Shown here one piece after another: positions 33,431 through 48,809 of a DNA stretch of 64,000 bases. The stretch's first letter is position 1, and each line of letters begins with the position of its first letter. Position numbers and translations under genes: made by a program. The DNA lies in assembly GCF_004210375.1 (NCBI RefSeq), contig NC_134829.1, positions 53,684,107 to 53,748,106 of the forward strand. Reading direction: 5' to 3'. The DNA comes from Tachypleus tridentatus. Taxonomy: Eukaryota; Arthropoda; Merostomata; Xiphosura; Limulidae. Below the pieces are notes generated by a model, which was given only the letters and a program-made list of their open reading frames with translations, had not been told where the DNA came from and ran no database searches.

Positions 33431-35289
33431 TTTTAATATTTTAAAACATTCGTTTTTTTTCAAATCAAATGGTGAGAACGTGGAACGATATTTTCTTCAT
33501 AATATCTGTGTCAGAGCGTGAGACGGTTAAGAGATATCACAGAATTTATCGAGTTTCCCCTACACTTGTAACTACTTTCAGAAATTCGTGTGACTGATGT
33601 GTGATAAATCAAAACAGGAACGTTATTACTTTTGAATATAATGCGTGCACTGCTGCGAAATTTGATGTGCAGAAACGGCCTTCGCGTACTCATGTCACGT
33701 TCGACAAAGTATCTAACCAGCAGTTTACAACTCTTCGATAGAATGGGTTTACGAGCTTTATTTTTCTTAAATGCGTGAATAGTTTGAAACGTCGATGCAC
33801 GCGACCTTATTTGAAGGTAAGGTGACGTACTTGCCAGGTTGTACAGGTAATATCTAGAGATCACGACTCCGTCAGTGTGTGTTGAAAACAACTCTTCATG
33901 GTGTGACAACTAATCACACTAGATATTTCATTCTTTAACCTATTCTTTTAAATTCCGGTCAGAACTATTGCATAGTTATGTGCGTTATCATCTCCCACTT
34001 ACCAGTGACGGAAAAGAGGAAAGGCAATTCTACAACATCATTCACCAACAACTATTTGACGTACTTAATTTTTACCGAACAGTGAAATTATCGATGATAT
34101 CCTAACTCCTCATAAGTCTGAAAATTGTAACATGTTATTTCATTTGAATGCACGCCCGTCAGAGAGCGATTCAAATGTTCTTACCACCATGTCTAGCCAG
34201 TCTAAAGAAGTGTAGTAGCGTCCGCCTATAGACAGGATTGTTTTCTTGAATACTCCTTGTTCTGTTTATCCCTTTTTTGTCTGATTTCTTTATTTTTATA
34301 GAGTTTCTTCACTAAGTAAAGATGTTTTCCGATGGTTAATGTATACTCGTCATGATCGAATCTCCTGTTTTACGTACTTATTTAAGAATTGTATTTAGTT
34401 CACTTGAATATAGTACAGACTAGACAGGTAAAAGGAAATTACGATGCCAAAACCAGAGAATATTTGTTATTCTGAAGTGTTTCCTCCTTCTAGTTGCAGC
34501 TGGTTCATGTAAACGTTTTTCTTAAACAATAATTCTTTGTTTTGGTAATGGTATTTTGAACGTCAAAACGAAGTGTAACCTAGAGAAAGGACGATAGTCT
34601 CGAAGAGTAGATGGTTTCCGAAGAAAGATGTTGCAACACAGATAAGACCTCTTCTGTACATTGGGCTTTATTCCACCGCTGTGATCTCCTGCAATCCCAA
34701 AACTGTCAACGTATTATTACAACTAAAGCGCGTTTCAACAACGTTATAATTTTAGGAGTTTGAGAGTCACCATGCAACTTTGTCGTATTGAACACCTTGA
34801 ACAAGTTGTGTGTGATGAGAAAAAAATCACCCAGAGTGCAATCCCAGAATAGGTCACAAAATAACGAAGATTAAATATTATTTCAGACTATCCCTAATTT
34901 TGTTAATGTATTTAATAGGCGTATTAAATCGCTTATTACGTTATTGTTTAATAATTCTGATAAAAAAATTAAAGCTCTGAAAATGTTCTGTTCAGTTTTC
35001 GATAGAAAGAGAAAAGACTGAGGAAACTAAACTGTGCGTTTGGCACGTTTAAGGGCAATTGAACGAGATGAAAACGTTGAATACTGTAGGCTCGATAAAG
35101 TCTTTTAAAGACACGTTAGCACATTGGGAAAATACCTTTGGATTTGGTAGACAAAGGAGGGTGTTATATTATTTAAAGTTAAACGTTAAGCTGTCGTTAT
35201 ATTTGCGTTTGTTTAGACTGCGAAATAAAAATTTTGGAACGTTATCGTTTTATTTTAAAAACTTGAACAGCAAAAATCGCGAAACCGAG

Positions 35290-35362
35290 GTGCTTGTGGT
35301 GTAGTGGTTATCACATCCGCCTAACACGCGGAAGGTCCCAGGTTCGATCCCTGGCAAGCACA
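35290..35362 (+). tRNA. tRNA-Val(AAC), copy 6
   Basis: Identical to copy 2. The DNA downstream carries a rare variant block (TTTGACCCTACGCATG near 35487) shared with copy 17. Confidence 0.97.
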
Positions 35363-37222
35363 TTTTAATATTTTAAAACATTCGTTTTTTTTCAAATCAA
35401 ATGGTGAGAACGTGGAACGATATTTTCTTCATAATATCTGTGTCAGAGCGTGAGACGGTTAAGAGATATCACAGAATTTATCGAGTTTGACCCTACGCAT
35501 GTAACTTCTTTCAGAAATTCGTGTGACTGATGTGTGATAAATCAAAACAGGAACGTTATTACTTTTGAATATAATGCGTGCACTGCTGCGAAATTTGATG
35601 TGCAGAAACGGCCTTCGCGTACTCATGTCACGTTCGACAAAGTATCTAACCAGCAGTTTACAACTCTTCGATAGAATGGGTTTACGAGCTTTATTTTTCT
35701 TAAATGCGTGAATAGTTTGAAACGTCGATGCACGCGACCTTATTTGAAGGTAAGGTGACGTACTTGCCAGGTTGTACAGGTAATATCTAGAGATCACGAC
35801 TCCGTCAGTGTGTGTTGAAAACAACTCTTCATGGTGTGACAACTAATCACACTAGATATTTCATTCTTTAACCTATTCTTTTAAATTCCGGTCAGAACTA
35901 TTGCATAGTTATGTGCGTTATCATCTCCACTTACCAGTGACGGAAAAGAGGAAAGGCAATTCTACAACATCATTCACCAACAACTATTTGACGTACTTAA
36001 TTTTTACCGAACAGTGAAATTATCGATGATATCCTAACTCCTCATAAGTCTGAAAATTGTAACATGTTATTTCATTTGAATGCACGCCCGTCAGAGAGCG
36101 ATTCAAATGTTCTTACCACCATGTCTAGCCAGTCTAAAGAAGTGTAGTAGCGTCCGCCTATAGACAGGATTGTTTTCTTGAATACTCCTTGTTCTGTTTA
36201 TCCCTTTTTTGTCTGATTTCTTTATTTTTATAGAGTTTCTTCACTAAGTAAAGATGTTTTCCGATGGTTAATGTATACTCGTCATGATCGAATCTCCTGT
36301 TTTACGTACTTATTTAAGAATTGTATTTAGTTCACTTGAATATAGTACAGACTAGACAGGTAAAAGGAAATTACGATGCCAAAACCAGAGAATATTTGTT
36401 ATTCTGAAGTGTTTCCTCCTTCTAGTTGCAGCTGGTTCATGTAAACGTTTTTCTTAAACAATAATTCTTTGTTTTGGTAATGGTATTTTGAACGTCAAAA
36501 ACGAAGTGTAACCTAGAGAAAGGACGATAGTCTCGAAGAGTAGATGGTTTCCGAAGAAAGATGTTGCAACACAGATAAGACCTCTTCTGTACATTGGGCT
36601 TTATTCCACCGCTGTGATCTCCTGCAATCCCAAAACTGTCAACGTATTATTACAACTAAAGCGCGTTTCAACAACGTTATAATTTTAGGAGTTTGAGAGT
36701 CACCATGCAACTTTGTCGTATTGAACACCTTGAACAAGTTGTGTGTGATGAGAAAAAAATCACCCAGAGTGCAATCCCAGAATAGGTCACAAAATAACGA
36801 AGATTAAATATTATTTCAGACTATCCCTAATTTTGTTAATGTATTTAATAGGCGTATTAAATCGCTTATTACGTTATTGTTTAATAATTCTGATAAAAAA
36901 ATTAAAGCTCTGAAAATGTTCTGTTCAGTTTTCGATAGAAAGAGAAAAGACTGAGGAAACTAAACTGTGCGTTTGGCACGTTTAAGGGCAATTGAACGAG
37001 ATGAAAAACGTTGAATACTGTAGGCTCGATAAAGTCTTTTAAAGACACGTTAGCACATTGGGAAAATACCTTTGGATTTGGTAGACAAAGGAGGGTGTTA
37101 TATTATTTAAAGTTAAACGTTAAGCTGTCGTTATATTTGCGTTTGTTTAGACTGCGAAATAAAATTTTGGAACGTTATCGTTTTATTTTAAAAACTTGAA
37201 CAGCAAAAATCGCGAAACCGAG

Positions 37223-37295
37223 GTGCTTGTGGTGTAGTGGTTATCACATCCGCCTAACACGCGGAAGGTCCCAGGTTCGATCCCTGGCAAGCACA
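37223..37295 (+). tRNA. tRNA-Val(AAC), copy 7
   Basis: Identical to copy 2; step 1933 bp. Confidence 0.97.
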
Positions 37296-39153
37296 TTTTA
37301 ATATTTTAAAACATTCGTTTTTTTCAAATCAAATGGTGAGAACGTGGAACGATATTTTCTTCATAATATCTGTGTCAGAGCGTGAGACGGTTAAGAGATA
37401 TCACAGAATTTATCGAGTTTCCCCTACACTTGTAACTACTTTCAGAAATTCGTGTGACTGATGTGTGATAAATCAAAACAGGAACGTTATTACTTTTGAA
37501 TATAATGCGTGCACTGCTGCGAAATTTGATGTGCAGAAACGGCCTTCGCGTACTCATGTCACGTTCGACAAAGTATCTAACCAGCAGTTTACAACTCTTC
37601 GATAGAATGGGTTTACGAGCTTTATTTTTCTTAAATGCGTGAATAGTTTGAAACGTCGATGCACGCGACCTTATTTGAAGGTAAGGTGACGTACTTGCCA
37701 GGTTGTACAGGTAATATCTAGAGATCACGACTCCGTCAGTGTGTGTTGAAAACAACTCTTCATGGTGTGACAACTAATCACACTAGATATTTCATTCTTT
37801 AACCTATTCTTTTAAATTCCGGTCAGAACTATTGCATAGTTATGTGCGTTATCATCTCCCACTTACCAGTGACGGAAAAGAGGAAAGGCAATTCTACAAC
37901 ATCATTCACCAACAACTATTTGACGTACTTAATTTTTACCGAACAGTGAAATTATCGATGATATCCTAACTCCTCATAAGTCTGAAAATTGTAACATGTT
38001 ATTTCATTTGAATGCACGCCCGTCAGAGAGCGATTCAAATGTTCTTACCACCATGTCTAGCCAGTCTAAAGAAGTGAAGTAGCGTCCGCCTATATACAGG
38101 ATTGTTTTCTTGAATACTCCTTGTTCTGTTTATCCCTTTTTGTCTGATTTCTTTATTTTTATAGAGTTTCTTCACTAAGTAAAGATGTTTTCCGATGGTT
38201 AATGTATACTCGTCATGATCGAATCTCCTGTTTTACGTACTTATTTAAGAATTGTATTTAGTTCACTTGAATATAGTACAGACTAGACAGGTAAAAGGAA
38301 ATTACGATGCCAAAACCAGAGAATATTTGTTATTCTGAAGTGTTTCCTCCTTCTAGTTGCAGCTGGTTCATGTAAACGTTTTTCTTAAACAATAATTCTT
38401 TGTTTTGGTAATGGTATTTTGAACGTCAAAACGAAGTGTAACCTAGAGAAAGGACGATAGTCTCGAAGAGTAGATGGTTTCCGAAGAAAGATGTTGCAAC
38501 ACAGATAAGACCTCTTCTGTACATTGGGCTTTATTCCACCGCTGTGATCTCCTGCAATCCCAAAACTGTCAACGTATTATTACAACTAAAGCGCGTTTCA
38601 ACAACGTTATAATTTTAGGAGTTTGAGAGTCACCATGCAACTTTGTCGTATTGAACACCTTGAACAAGTTGTGTGTGATGAGAAAAAAATCACCCAGAGT
38701 GCAATCCCAGAATAGGTCACAAAATAACGAAGATTAAATATTATTTCAGACTATCCCTAATTTTGTTAATGTATTTAATAGGCGTATTAAATCGCTTATT
38801 ACGTTATTGTTTAATAATTCTGATAAAAAAATTAAAGCTCTGAAAATGTTCTGTTCAGTTTTCGATAGAAAGAGAAAAGACTGAGGAAACTAAACTGTGC
38901 GTTTGGCACGTTTAAGGGCAATTGAACGAGATGAAAAACGTTGAATACTGTAGGCTCGATAAAGTCTTTTAAAGACACGTTAGCACATTGGGAAAATACC
39001 TTTGGATTTGGTAGACAAAGGAGGGTGTTATATTATTTAAAGTTAAACGTTAAGCTGTCGTTATATTTGCGTTTGTTTAGACTGCGAAATAAAAATTTTG
39101 GAACGTTATCGTTTTATTTTAAAAACTTGAACAGCAAAAATCGCGAAACCGAG

Positions 39154-39226
39154 GTGCTTGTGGTGTAGTGGTTATCACATCCGCCTAACACGCGGAAGGT
39201 CCCAGGTTCGATCCCTGGCAAGCACA
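39154..39226 (+). tRNA. tRNA-Val(AAC), copy 8
   Basis: Identical to copy 2; step 1931 bp. Confidence 0.97.
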
Positions 39227-41086
39227 TTTTAATATTTTAAAACATTCGTTTTTTTCAAATCAAATGGTGAGAACGTGGAACGATATTTTCTTCATAATAT
39301 CTGTGTCAGAGCGTGAGACGGTTAAGAGATATCACAGAATTTATCGAGTTTCCCCCTACACTTGTAACTACTTTCAGAAATTCGTGTGACTGATGTGTGA
39401 TAAATCAAAACAGGAACGTTATTACTTTTGAATATAATGCGTGCACTGCTGCGAAATTTGATGTGCAGAAACGGCCTTCGCGTACTCATGTCACGTTCGA
39501 CAAAGTATCTAACCAGCAGTTTACAACTCTTCGATAGAATGGGTTTACGAGCTTTATTTTTCTTAAATGCGTGAATAGTTTGAAACGTCGATGCACGCGA
39601 CCTTATTTGAAGGTAAGGTGACGTACTTGCCAGGTTGTACAGGTAATATCTAGAGATCACGACTCCGTCAGTGTGTGTTGAAAACAACTCTTCATGGTGT
39701 GACAACTAATCACACTAGATATTTCATTCTTTAACCTATTCTTTTAAATTCCGGTCAGAACTATTGCATAGTTATGTGCGTTATCATCTCCCACTTACCA
39801 GTGACGGAAAAGAGGAAAGGCAATTCTACAACATCATTCACCAACAACTATTTGACGTACTTAATTTTTACCGAACAGTGAAATTATCGATGATATCCTA
39901 ACTCCTCATAAGTCTGAAAATTGTAACATGTTATTTCATTTGAATGCACGCCCGTCAGAGAGCGATTCAAATGTTCTTACCACCATGTCTAGCCAGTCTA
40001 AAGAAGTGTAGTAGCGTCCGCCTATAGACAGGATTGTTTTCTTGAATACTCCTTGTTCTGTTTATCCCTTTTTGTCTGATTTCTTTATTTTTATAGAGTT
40101 TCTTCACTAAGTAAAGATGTTTTCCGATGGTTAATGTATACTCGTCATGATCGAATCTCCTGTTTTACGTACTTATTTAAGAATTGTATTTAGTTCACTT
40201 GAATATAGTACAGACTAGACAGGTAAAAGGAAATTACGATGCCAAAACCAGAGAATATTTGTTATTCTGAAGTGTTTCCTCCTTCTAGTTGCAGCTGGTT
40301 CATGTAAACGTTTTTCTTAAACAATAATTCTTTGTTTTGGTAATGGTATTTTGAACGTCAAAAACGAAGTGTAACCTAGAGAAAGGACGATAGTCTCGAA
40401 GAGTAGATGGTTTCCGAAGAAAGATGTTGCAACACAGATAAGACCTCTTCTGTACATTGGGCTTTATTCCACCGCTGTGATCTCCTGCAATCCCAAAACT
40501 GTCAACGTATTATTACAACTAAAGCGCGTTTCAACAACGTTATAATTTTAGGAGTTTGAGAGTCACCATGCAACTTTGTCGTATTGAACACCTTGAACAA
40601 GTTGTGTGTGATGAGAAAAAAATCACCCAGAGTGCAATCCCAGAATAGGTCACAAAATAACGAAGATTAAATATTATTTCAGACTATCCCTAATTTTGTT
40701 AATGTATTTAATAGGCGTATTAAATCGCTTATTACGTTATTGTTTAATAATTCTGATAAAAAAATTAAAGCTCTGAAAATGTTCTGTTCAGTTTTCGATA
40801 GAAAGAGAAAAGACTGAGGAAACTAAAGTGTGCGTTTGGCACGTTTAAGGGCAATTGAACGAGATGAAAAACGTTGAATACTGTAGGCTCGATAAAGTCT
40901 TTTAAAGACACGTTAGCACATTGGGAAAATACCTTTGGATTTGGTAGACAAAGGAGGGTGTTATATTATTTAAAGTTAAACGTTAAGCTGTCGTTATATT
41001 TGCGTTTGTTTAGACTGCGAAATAAAAATTTTGGAACGTTATCGTTTTATTTTAAAAACTTGAACAGCAAAAATCGCGAAACCGAG

Positions 41087-41159
41087 GTGCTTGTGGTGTA
41101 GTGGTTATCACATCCGCCTAACACGCGGAAGGTCCCAGGTTCGATCCCTGGCAAGCACA
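41087..41159 (+). tRNA. tRNA-Val(AAC), copy 9
   Basis: Identical to copy 2; the flank has the GTGTCACTG variant also seen after copies 2, 3 and 13. Confidence 0.97.
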
Positions 41160-43020
41160 TTTTAATATTTTAAAACATTCGTTTTTTTTCAAATCAAATG
41201 GTGAGAACGTGGAACGATATTTTCTTCATAATATCTGTGTCAGAGCGTGAGACGGTTAAGAGATATCACAGAATTTATCGAGTTTCCCCCCTACACTTGT
41301 AACTACTTTCAGAAATTCGTGTCACTGATGTGTGATAAATCAAAACAGGAACGTTATTACTTTTGAATATAATGCGTGCACTGCTGCGAAATTTGATGTG
41401 CAGAAACGGCCTTCGCGTACTCATGTCACGTTCGACAAAGTATCTAACCAGCAGTTTACAACTCTTCGATAGAATGGGTTTACGAGCTTTATTTTTCTTA
41501 AATGCGTGAATAGTTTGAAACGTCGATGCACGCGACCTTATTTGAAGGTAAGGTGACGTACTTGCCAGGTTGTACAGGTAATATCTAGAGATCACGACTC
41601 CGTCAGTGTGTGTTGAAAACAACTCTTCATGGTGTGACAACTAATCACACTAGATATTTCATTCTTTAACCTATTCTTTTAAATTCCGGTCAGAACTATT
41701 GCATAGTTATGTGCGTTATCATCTCCCACTTACCAGTGACGGAAAAGAGGAAAGGCAATTCTACAACATCATTCACCAACAACTATTTGACGTACTTAAT
41801 TTTTACCGAACAGTGAAATTTTCGATGATATCCTAACTCCTCATAAGTCTGAAAATTGTAACATGTTATTTCATTTGAATGCACGCCCGTCAGAGAGCGA
41901 TTCAAATGTTCTTACCACCATGTCTAGCCAGTCTAAAGAAGTGAAGTAGCGTCCGCCTATAGACAGGATTGTTTTCTTGAATACTCCTTGTTCTGTTTAT
42001 CCCTTTTTGTCTGATTTCTTTATTTTTATAGAGTTTCTTCACTAAGTAAAGATGTTTTCCGATGGTTAATGTATACTCGTCATGATCGAATCTCCTGTTT
42101 TACGTACTTATTTAAGAATTGTATTTAGTTCACTTGAATATAGTACAGACTAGACAGGTAAAAGGAAATTACGATGCCAAAACCAGAGAATATTTGTTAT
42201 TCTGAAGTGTTTCCTCCTTCTAGTTGCAGCTGGTTCATGTAAACGTTTTTCTTAAACAATAATTCTTTGTTTTGGTAATGGTATTTTGAACGTGAAGAAC
42301 GATGTGTAACCTAGAGAAAGGACGATAGTCTCGAAGAGTAGATGGTTTCCGAAGAAAGATGTTGCAACACAGATAAGACCTCTTCTGTACATTGGGCTTT
42401 ATTCCACCGCTGTGATCTCCTGCAATCCCAAAACTGTCAACGTATTATTACAACTAAAGCGCGTTTCAACAACGTTATAATTTTAGGAGTTTGAGAGTCA
42501 CCATGCAACTTTGTCGTATTGAACACCTTGAACAAGTTGTGTGTGATGAGAAAAAAATCACCCAGAGTGCAATCCCAGAATAGGTCACAAAATAACGAAG
42601 ATTAAATATTATTTCAGACTATCCCTAATTTTGTTAATGTATTTAATAGGCGTATTAAATCGCTTATTACGTTATTGTTTAATAATTCTGATAAAAAAAT
42701 TAAAGCTCTGAAAATGTTCTGTTCAGTTTTCGATAGAAAGAGAAAAGACTGAGGAAACTAAACTGTGCGTTTGGCACGTTTAAGGGCAATTGAACGAGAT
42801 GAAAAACGTTGAATACTGTAGGCTCGATAAAGTCTTTTAAAGACACGTTAGCACATTGGGAAAATACCTTTGGATTTGGTAGACAAAGGAGGGTGTTATA
42901 TTATTTAAAGTTAAACGTTAAGCTGTCGTTATATTTGCGTTTGTTTAGACTGCGAAATAAAAATTTTGGAACGTTATCGTTTTATTTTAAAACTTGAACA
43001 GCAAAAATCGCGAAACCGAG

Positions 43021-43093
43021 GTGCTTGTGGTGTAGTGGTTATCACATCCGCCTAACACGCGGAAGGTCCCAGGTTCGATCCCTGGCAAGCACA
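43021..43093 (+). tRNA. tRNA-Val(AAC), copy 10
   Basis: Identical to copy 2; step 1934 bp. Confidence 0.97.
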
Positions 43094-44952
43094 TTTTAAT
43101 ATTTTAAAACATTCGTTTTTTTTCAAATCAAATGGTGAGAACGTGGAACGATATTTTCTTCATAATATCTGTGTCAGAGCGTGAGACGGTTAAGAGATAT
43201 CACAGAATTTATCGAGTTTCCCCTACACTTGTAACTACTTTCAGAAATTCGTGTGACTGATGTGTGATAAATCAAAACAGGAACGTTATTACTTTTGAAT
43301 ATAATGCGTGCACTGCTGCGAAATTTGATGTGCAGAAACGGCCTTCGCGTACTCATGTCACGTTCGACAAAGTATCTAACCAGCAGTTTACAACTCTTCG
43401 ATAGAATGGGTTTACGAGCTTTATTTTTCTTAAATGCGTGAATAGTTTGAAACGTCGATGCACGCGACCTTATTTGAAGGTAAGGTGACGTACTTGCCAG
43501 GTTGTACAGGTAATATCTAGAGATCACGACTCCGTCAGTGTGTGTTGAAAACAACTCTTCATGGTGTGACAACTAATCACACTAGATATTTCATTCTTTA
43601 ACCTATTCTTTTAAATTCCGGTCAGAACTATTGCATAGTTATGTGCGTTATCATCTCCCACTTACCAGTGACGGAAAAGAGGAAAGGCAATTCTACAACA
43701 TCATTCACCAACAACTATTTGACGTACTTAATTTTACCGAACAGTGAAATTTTCGATGATATCCTAACTCCTCATAAGTCTGAAAATTGTAACATGTTAT
43801 TTCATTTGAATGCACGCCCGTCAGAGAGCGATTCAAATGTTCTTACCACCATGTCTAGCCAGTCTAAAGAAGTGAAGTAGCGTCCGCCTATATACAGGAT
43901 TGTTTTCTTGAATACTCCTTGTTCTGTTTATCCCTTTTTTGTCTGATTTCTTTATTTTTATAGAGTTTCTTCACTAAGTAAAGATGTTTTCCGATGGTTA
44001 ATGTATACTCGTCATGATCGAATCTCCTGTTTTACGTACTTATTTAAGAATTGTATTTAGTTCACTTGAATATAGTACAGACTAGACAGGTAAAAGGAAA
44101 TTACGATGCCAAAACCAGAGAATATTTGTTATTCTGAAGTGTTTCCTCCTTCTAGTTGCAGCTGGTTCATGTAAACGTTTTTCTTAAACAATAATTCTTT
44201 GTTTTGGTAATGGTATTTTGAACGTCAAAACGAAGTGTAACCTAGAGAAAGGACGATAGTCTCGAAGAGTAGATGGTTTCCGAAGAAAGATGTTGCAACA
44301 CAGATAAGACCTCTTCTGTACATTGGGCTTTATTCCACCGCTGTGATCTCCTGCAATCCCAAAACTGTCAACGTATTATTACAACTAAAGCGCGTTTCAA
44401 CAACGTTATAATTTTAGGAGTTTGAGAGTCACCATGCAACTTTGTCGTATTGAACACCTTGAACAAGTTGTGTGTGATGAGAAAAAAATCACCCAGAGTG
44501 CAATCCCAGAATAGGTCACAAAATAACGAAGATTAAATATTATTTCAGACTATCCCTAATTTTGTTAATGTATTTAATAGGCGTATTAAATCGCTTATTA
44601 CGTTATTGTTTAATAATTCTGATAAAAAAATTAAAGCTCTGAAAATGTTCTGTTCAGTTTTCGATAGAAAGAGAAAAGACTGAGGAAACTAAACTGTGCG
44701 TTTGGCACGTTTAAGGGCAATTGAACGAGATGAAAAACGTTGAATACTGTAGGCTCGATAAAGTCTTTTAAAGACACGTTAGCACATTGGGAAAATACCT
44801 TTGGATTTGGTAGACAAAGGAGGGTGTTATATTATTTAAAGTTAAACGTTAAGCTGTCGTTATATTTGCGTTTGTTTAGACTGCGAAATAAAAATTTTGG
44901 AACGTTATCGTTTTATTTTAAAAACTTGAACAGCAAAAATCGCGAAACCGAG

Positions 44953-45025
44953 GTGCTTGTGGTGTAGTGGTTATCACATCCGCCTAACACGCGGAAGGTC
45001 CCAGATTCGATCCCTGGCAGGCACA
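44953..45025 (+). tRNA. tRNA-Val(AAC), copy 11, B-box change
   Basis: G to A in the T stem turns CCAGG into CCAGA, breaking its closing pair and changing the B box to GATTCGATCC. The acceptor has CAGGCAC (one G-T pair). The anticodon arm is intact. Transcription is probably weakened. Same changes as copy 17. Confidence 0.85.
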
Positions 45026-45562
45026 TTTTAATATTTTAAAATATTCGTTTTTTTTCAAATCAAATGGTGAGAACGTGGAACGATATTTTCTTCATAATAT
45101 CTGTGTCAGAGCGTGAGACGGTTAAGAGATATCACAGAATTTATCGAGTTTCCCCTACACTTGTAACTACTTTCAGAAATTCGTGTGACTGATGTGTGAT
45201 AAATCAAAACAGGAACGTTATTACTTTTGAATATAATGCGTGCACTGCTGCGAAATTTGATGTGCAGAAACGGCCTTCGCGTACTCATGTCACGTTCGAC
45301 AAAGTATCTAACCAGCAGTTTACAACTCTTCGATAGAATGGGTTTACGAGCTTTATTTTTCTTAAATGCGTGAATAGTTTGAAACGTCGATGCACGCGAC
45401 CTTATTTGAAGGTAAGGTGACGTACTTGCCAGGTTGTACAGGTAATATCTAGAGATCACGACTCCGTCAGTGTGTGTTGAAAACAACTCTTCATGGTGTG
45501 ACAACTAATCACACTAGATATTTCATTCTTTAACCTATTCTTTTAAATTCCGGTCAGAACTA

Positions 45563-45814
45563 TTGCATAGTTATGTGCGTTATCATCTCCCACTTACCAG
45601 TGACGGAAAAGAGGAAAGGCAATTCTACAACATCATTCACCAACAACTATTTGACGTACTTAATTTTTTACCGAACAGTGAAATTTTCGATGATATCCTA
45701 ACTCCTCATAAGTCTGAAAATTGTAACATGTTATTTCATTTGAATGCACGCCCGTCAGAGAGCGATTCAAATGTTCTTACCACCATGTCTAGCCAGTCTA
45801 AAGAAGTGAAGTAG
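45563..45814 (+). other. Recurrent open frame in mid-unit, unassigned
   Basis: 83 codons beginning at TTG and including QFYNIIHQQLFDVLNF and NMLFHLNARPSESDSNVLT. It is open at this length only where a T run has six bases (also 55209-55457); elsewhere it is split. No family recognised. Confidence 0.12.
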
Positions 45815-46882
45815 CGTCCGCCTATAGACAGGATTGTTTTCTTGAATACTCCTTGTTCTGTTTATCCCTTTTTGTCTGATTTCTTTATTTTTATAGAGTT
45901 TCTTCACTAAGTAAAGATGTTTTCCGATGGTTAATGTATACTCGTCATGATCGAATCTCCTGTTTTACGTACTTATTTAAGAATTGTATTTAGTTCACTT
46001 GAATATAGTACAGACTAGACAGGTAAAAGGAAATTACGATGCCAAAACCGGAGAATATTTGTTATTCTGAAGTGTTTCCTCCTTCTAGTTGCAGCTGGTT
46101 CATGTAAACGTTTTTCTTAAACAATAATTCTTTGTTTTGGTAATGGTATTTTGAACGTCAAAACGAAGTGTAACCTAGAGAAAGGACGATAGTCTCGAAG
46201 AGTAGATGGTTTCCGAAGAAAGATGTTGCAACACAGATAAGACCTCTTCTGTACATTGGGCTTTATTCCACCGCTGTGATCTCCTGCAATCCCAAAACTG
46301 TCAACGTATTATTACAACTAAAGCGCGTTTCAACAACGTTATAATTTTAGGAGTTTGAGAGTCACCATGCAACTTTGTCGTATTGAACACCTTGAACAAG
46401 TTGTGTGTGATGAGAAAAAATCACCCAGAGTGCAATCCCAGAATAGGTCACAAAATAACGAAGATTAAATATTATTTCAGACTATCCCTAATTTTGTTAA
46501 TGTATTTAATAGGCGTATTAAATCGCTTATTACGTTATTGTTTAATAATTCTGATAAAAAAATTAAAGCTCTGAAAATGTTCTGTTCAGTTTTCGATAGA
46601 AAGAGAAAAGACTGAGGAAACTAAACTGTGCGTTTGGCACGTTTAAGAACAATTGAACGAGATGAAAAACGTTGAATACTGTAGGCTCGATAAAGTCTTT
46701 TAAAGACACGTTAGCACATTGGGAAAATACCTTTGGATTTGGTAGACAAAGGAGGGTGTTATATTATTTAAAGTTAAACGTTAAGCTGTCGTTATATTTG
46801 CGTTTGTTTAGACTGCGAAATAAAAATTTTGGAACGTTATCGTTTTATTTTAAAACTTGAACAGCAAAATCGCGAAACCGAG

Positions 46883-46955
46883 GTGCTTGTGGTGTAGTGG
46901 TTATCACATCCGCCTAACACGCGGAAGGTCCCAGGTTCGATCCCTGGCAAGCACA
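46883..46955 (+). tRNA. tRNA-Val(AAC), copy 12
   Basis: Identical to copy 2; step 1930 bp. Confidence 0.97.
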
Positions 46956-48809
46956 TTTTAATATTTTAAAACATTCGTTTTTTTTCAAATCAAATGGTGA
47001 GAACGTGGAACGATATTTTCTTCATAATATCTGTGTCAGAGCGTGAGACGGTTAAGAGATATCACAGAATTTATCGAGTTTCCCCTACACTTGTAACTAC
47101 TTTCAGAAATTCGTGTGACTGATGTGTGATAAATCAAAACAGGAACGTTATTACTTTTGAATATAATGCGTGCACTGCTGCGAAATTTGATGTGCAGAAA
47201 CGGCCTTCGCGTACTCATGTCACGTTCGACAAAGTATCTAACCAGCAGTTTACAACTCTTCGATAGAATGGGTTTACGAGCTTTATTTTTCTTAAATGCG
47301 TGAATAGTTTGAAACGTCGATGCACGCGACCTTATTTGAAGGTAAGGTGACGTACTTGCCAGGTTGTACAGGTAATATCTAGAGATCACGACTCCGTCAG
47401 TGTGTGTTGAAAACAACTCTTCATGGTGTGACAACTAATCACACTAGATATTTCATTCTTTAACCTATTCTTTTAAATTCCGGTCAGAACTATTGCATAG
47501 TTATGTGCGTTATCATCTCCACTTACCAGTGACGGAAAAGAGGAAAGGCAATTCTACAACATCATTCACCAACAACTATTTGACGTACTTAATTTTTACC
47601 GAACAGTGAAATTATCGATGATATCCTAACTCCTCATAAGTCTGAAAATTGTAACATGTTATTTCATTTGAATGCACGCCCGTCAGAGAGCGATTCAAAT
47701 GTTCTTACCACCATGTCTAGCCAGTCTAAAGAAGTGTAGTAGCGTCCGCCTATATACAGGATTGTTTTCTTGAATACTCCTTGTTCTGTTTATCCCTTTT
47801 TGTCTGATTTCTTTATTTTTATAGAGTTTCTTCACTAAGTAAAGATGTTTTCCGATGGTTAATGTATACTCGTCATGATCGAATCTCCTGTTTTACGTAC
47901 TTATTTAAGAATTGTATTTAGTTCACTTGAATATAGTACAGACTAGACAGGTAAAAGGAAATTACGATGCCAAAACCGGAGAATATTTGTTATTCTGAAG
48001 TGTTTCCTCCTTCTAGTTGCAGCTGGTTCATGTAAACGTTTTTCTTAAACAATAATTCTTTGTTTTGGTAATGGTATTTTGAACGTCAAAACGAAGTGTA
48101 ACCTAGAGAAAGGACGATAGTCTCGAAGAGTAGATGGTTTCCGAAGAAAGATGTTGCAACACAGATAAGACCTCTTCTGTACATTGGGCTTTATTCCACC
48201 GCTGTGATCTCCTGCAATCCCAAAACTGTCAACGTATTATTACAACTAAAGCGCGTTTCAACAACGTTATAATTTTAGGAGTTTGAGAGTCACCATGCAA
48301 CTTTGTCGTATTGAACACCTTGAACAAGTTGTGTGTGATGAGAAAAAAATCACCCAGAGTGCAATCCCAGAATAGGTCACAAAATAACGAAGATTAAATA
48401 TTATTTCAGACTATCCCTAATTTTGTTAATGTATTTAATAGGCGTATTAAATCGCTTATTACGTTATTGTTTAATAATTCTGATAAAAAATTAAAGCTCT
48501 GAAAATGTTCTGTTCAGTTTTCGATAGAAAGAGAAAAGACTGAGGAAACTAAACTGTGCGTTTGGCACGTTTAAGGGCAATTGAACGAGATGAAAAACGT
48601 TGAATACTGTAGGCTCGATAAAGTCTTTTAAAGACACGTTAGCACATTGGGAAAATACCTTTGGATTTGGTAGACAAAGGAGGGTGTTATATTATTTAAA
48701 GTTAAACGTTAAGCTGTCGTTATATTTGCGTTTGTTTAGACTGCGAAATAAAATTTTGGAACGTTATCGTTTTATTTTAAAACTTGAACAGCAAAATCGC
48801 GAAACCGAG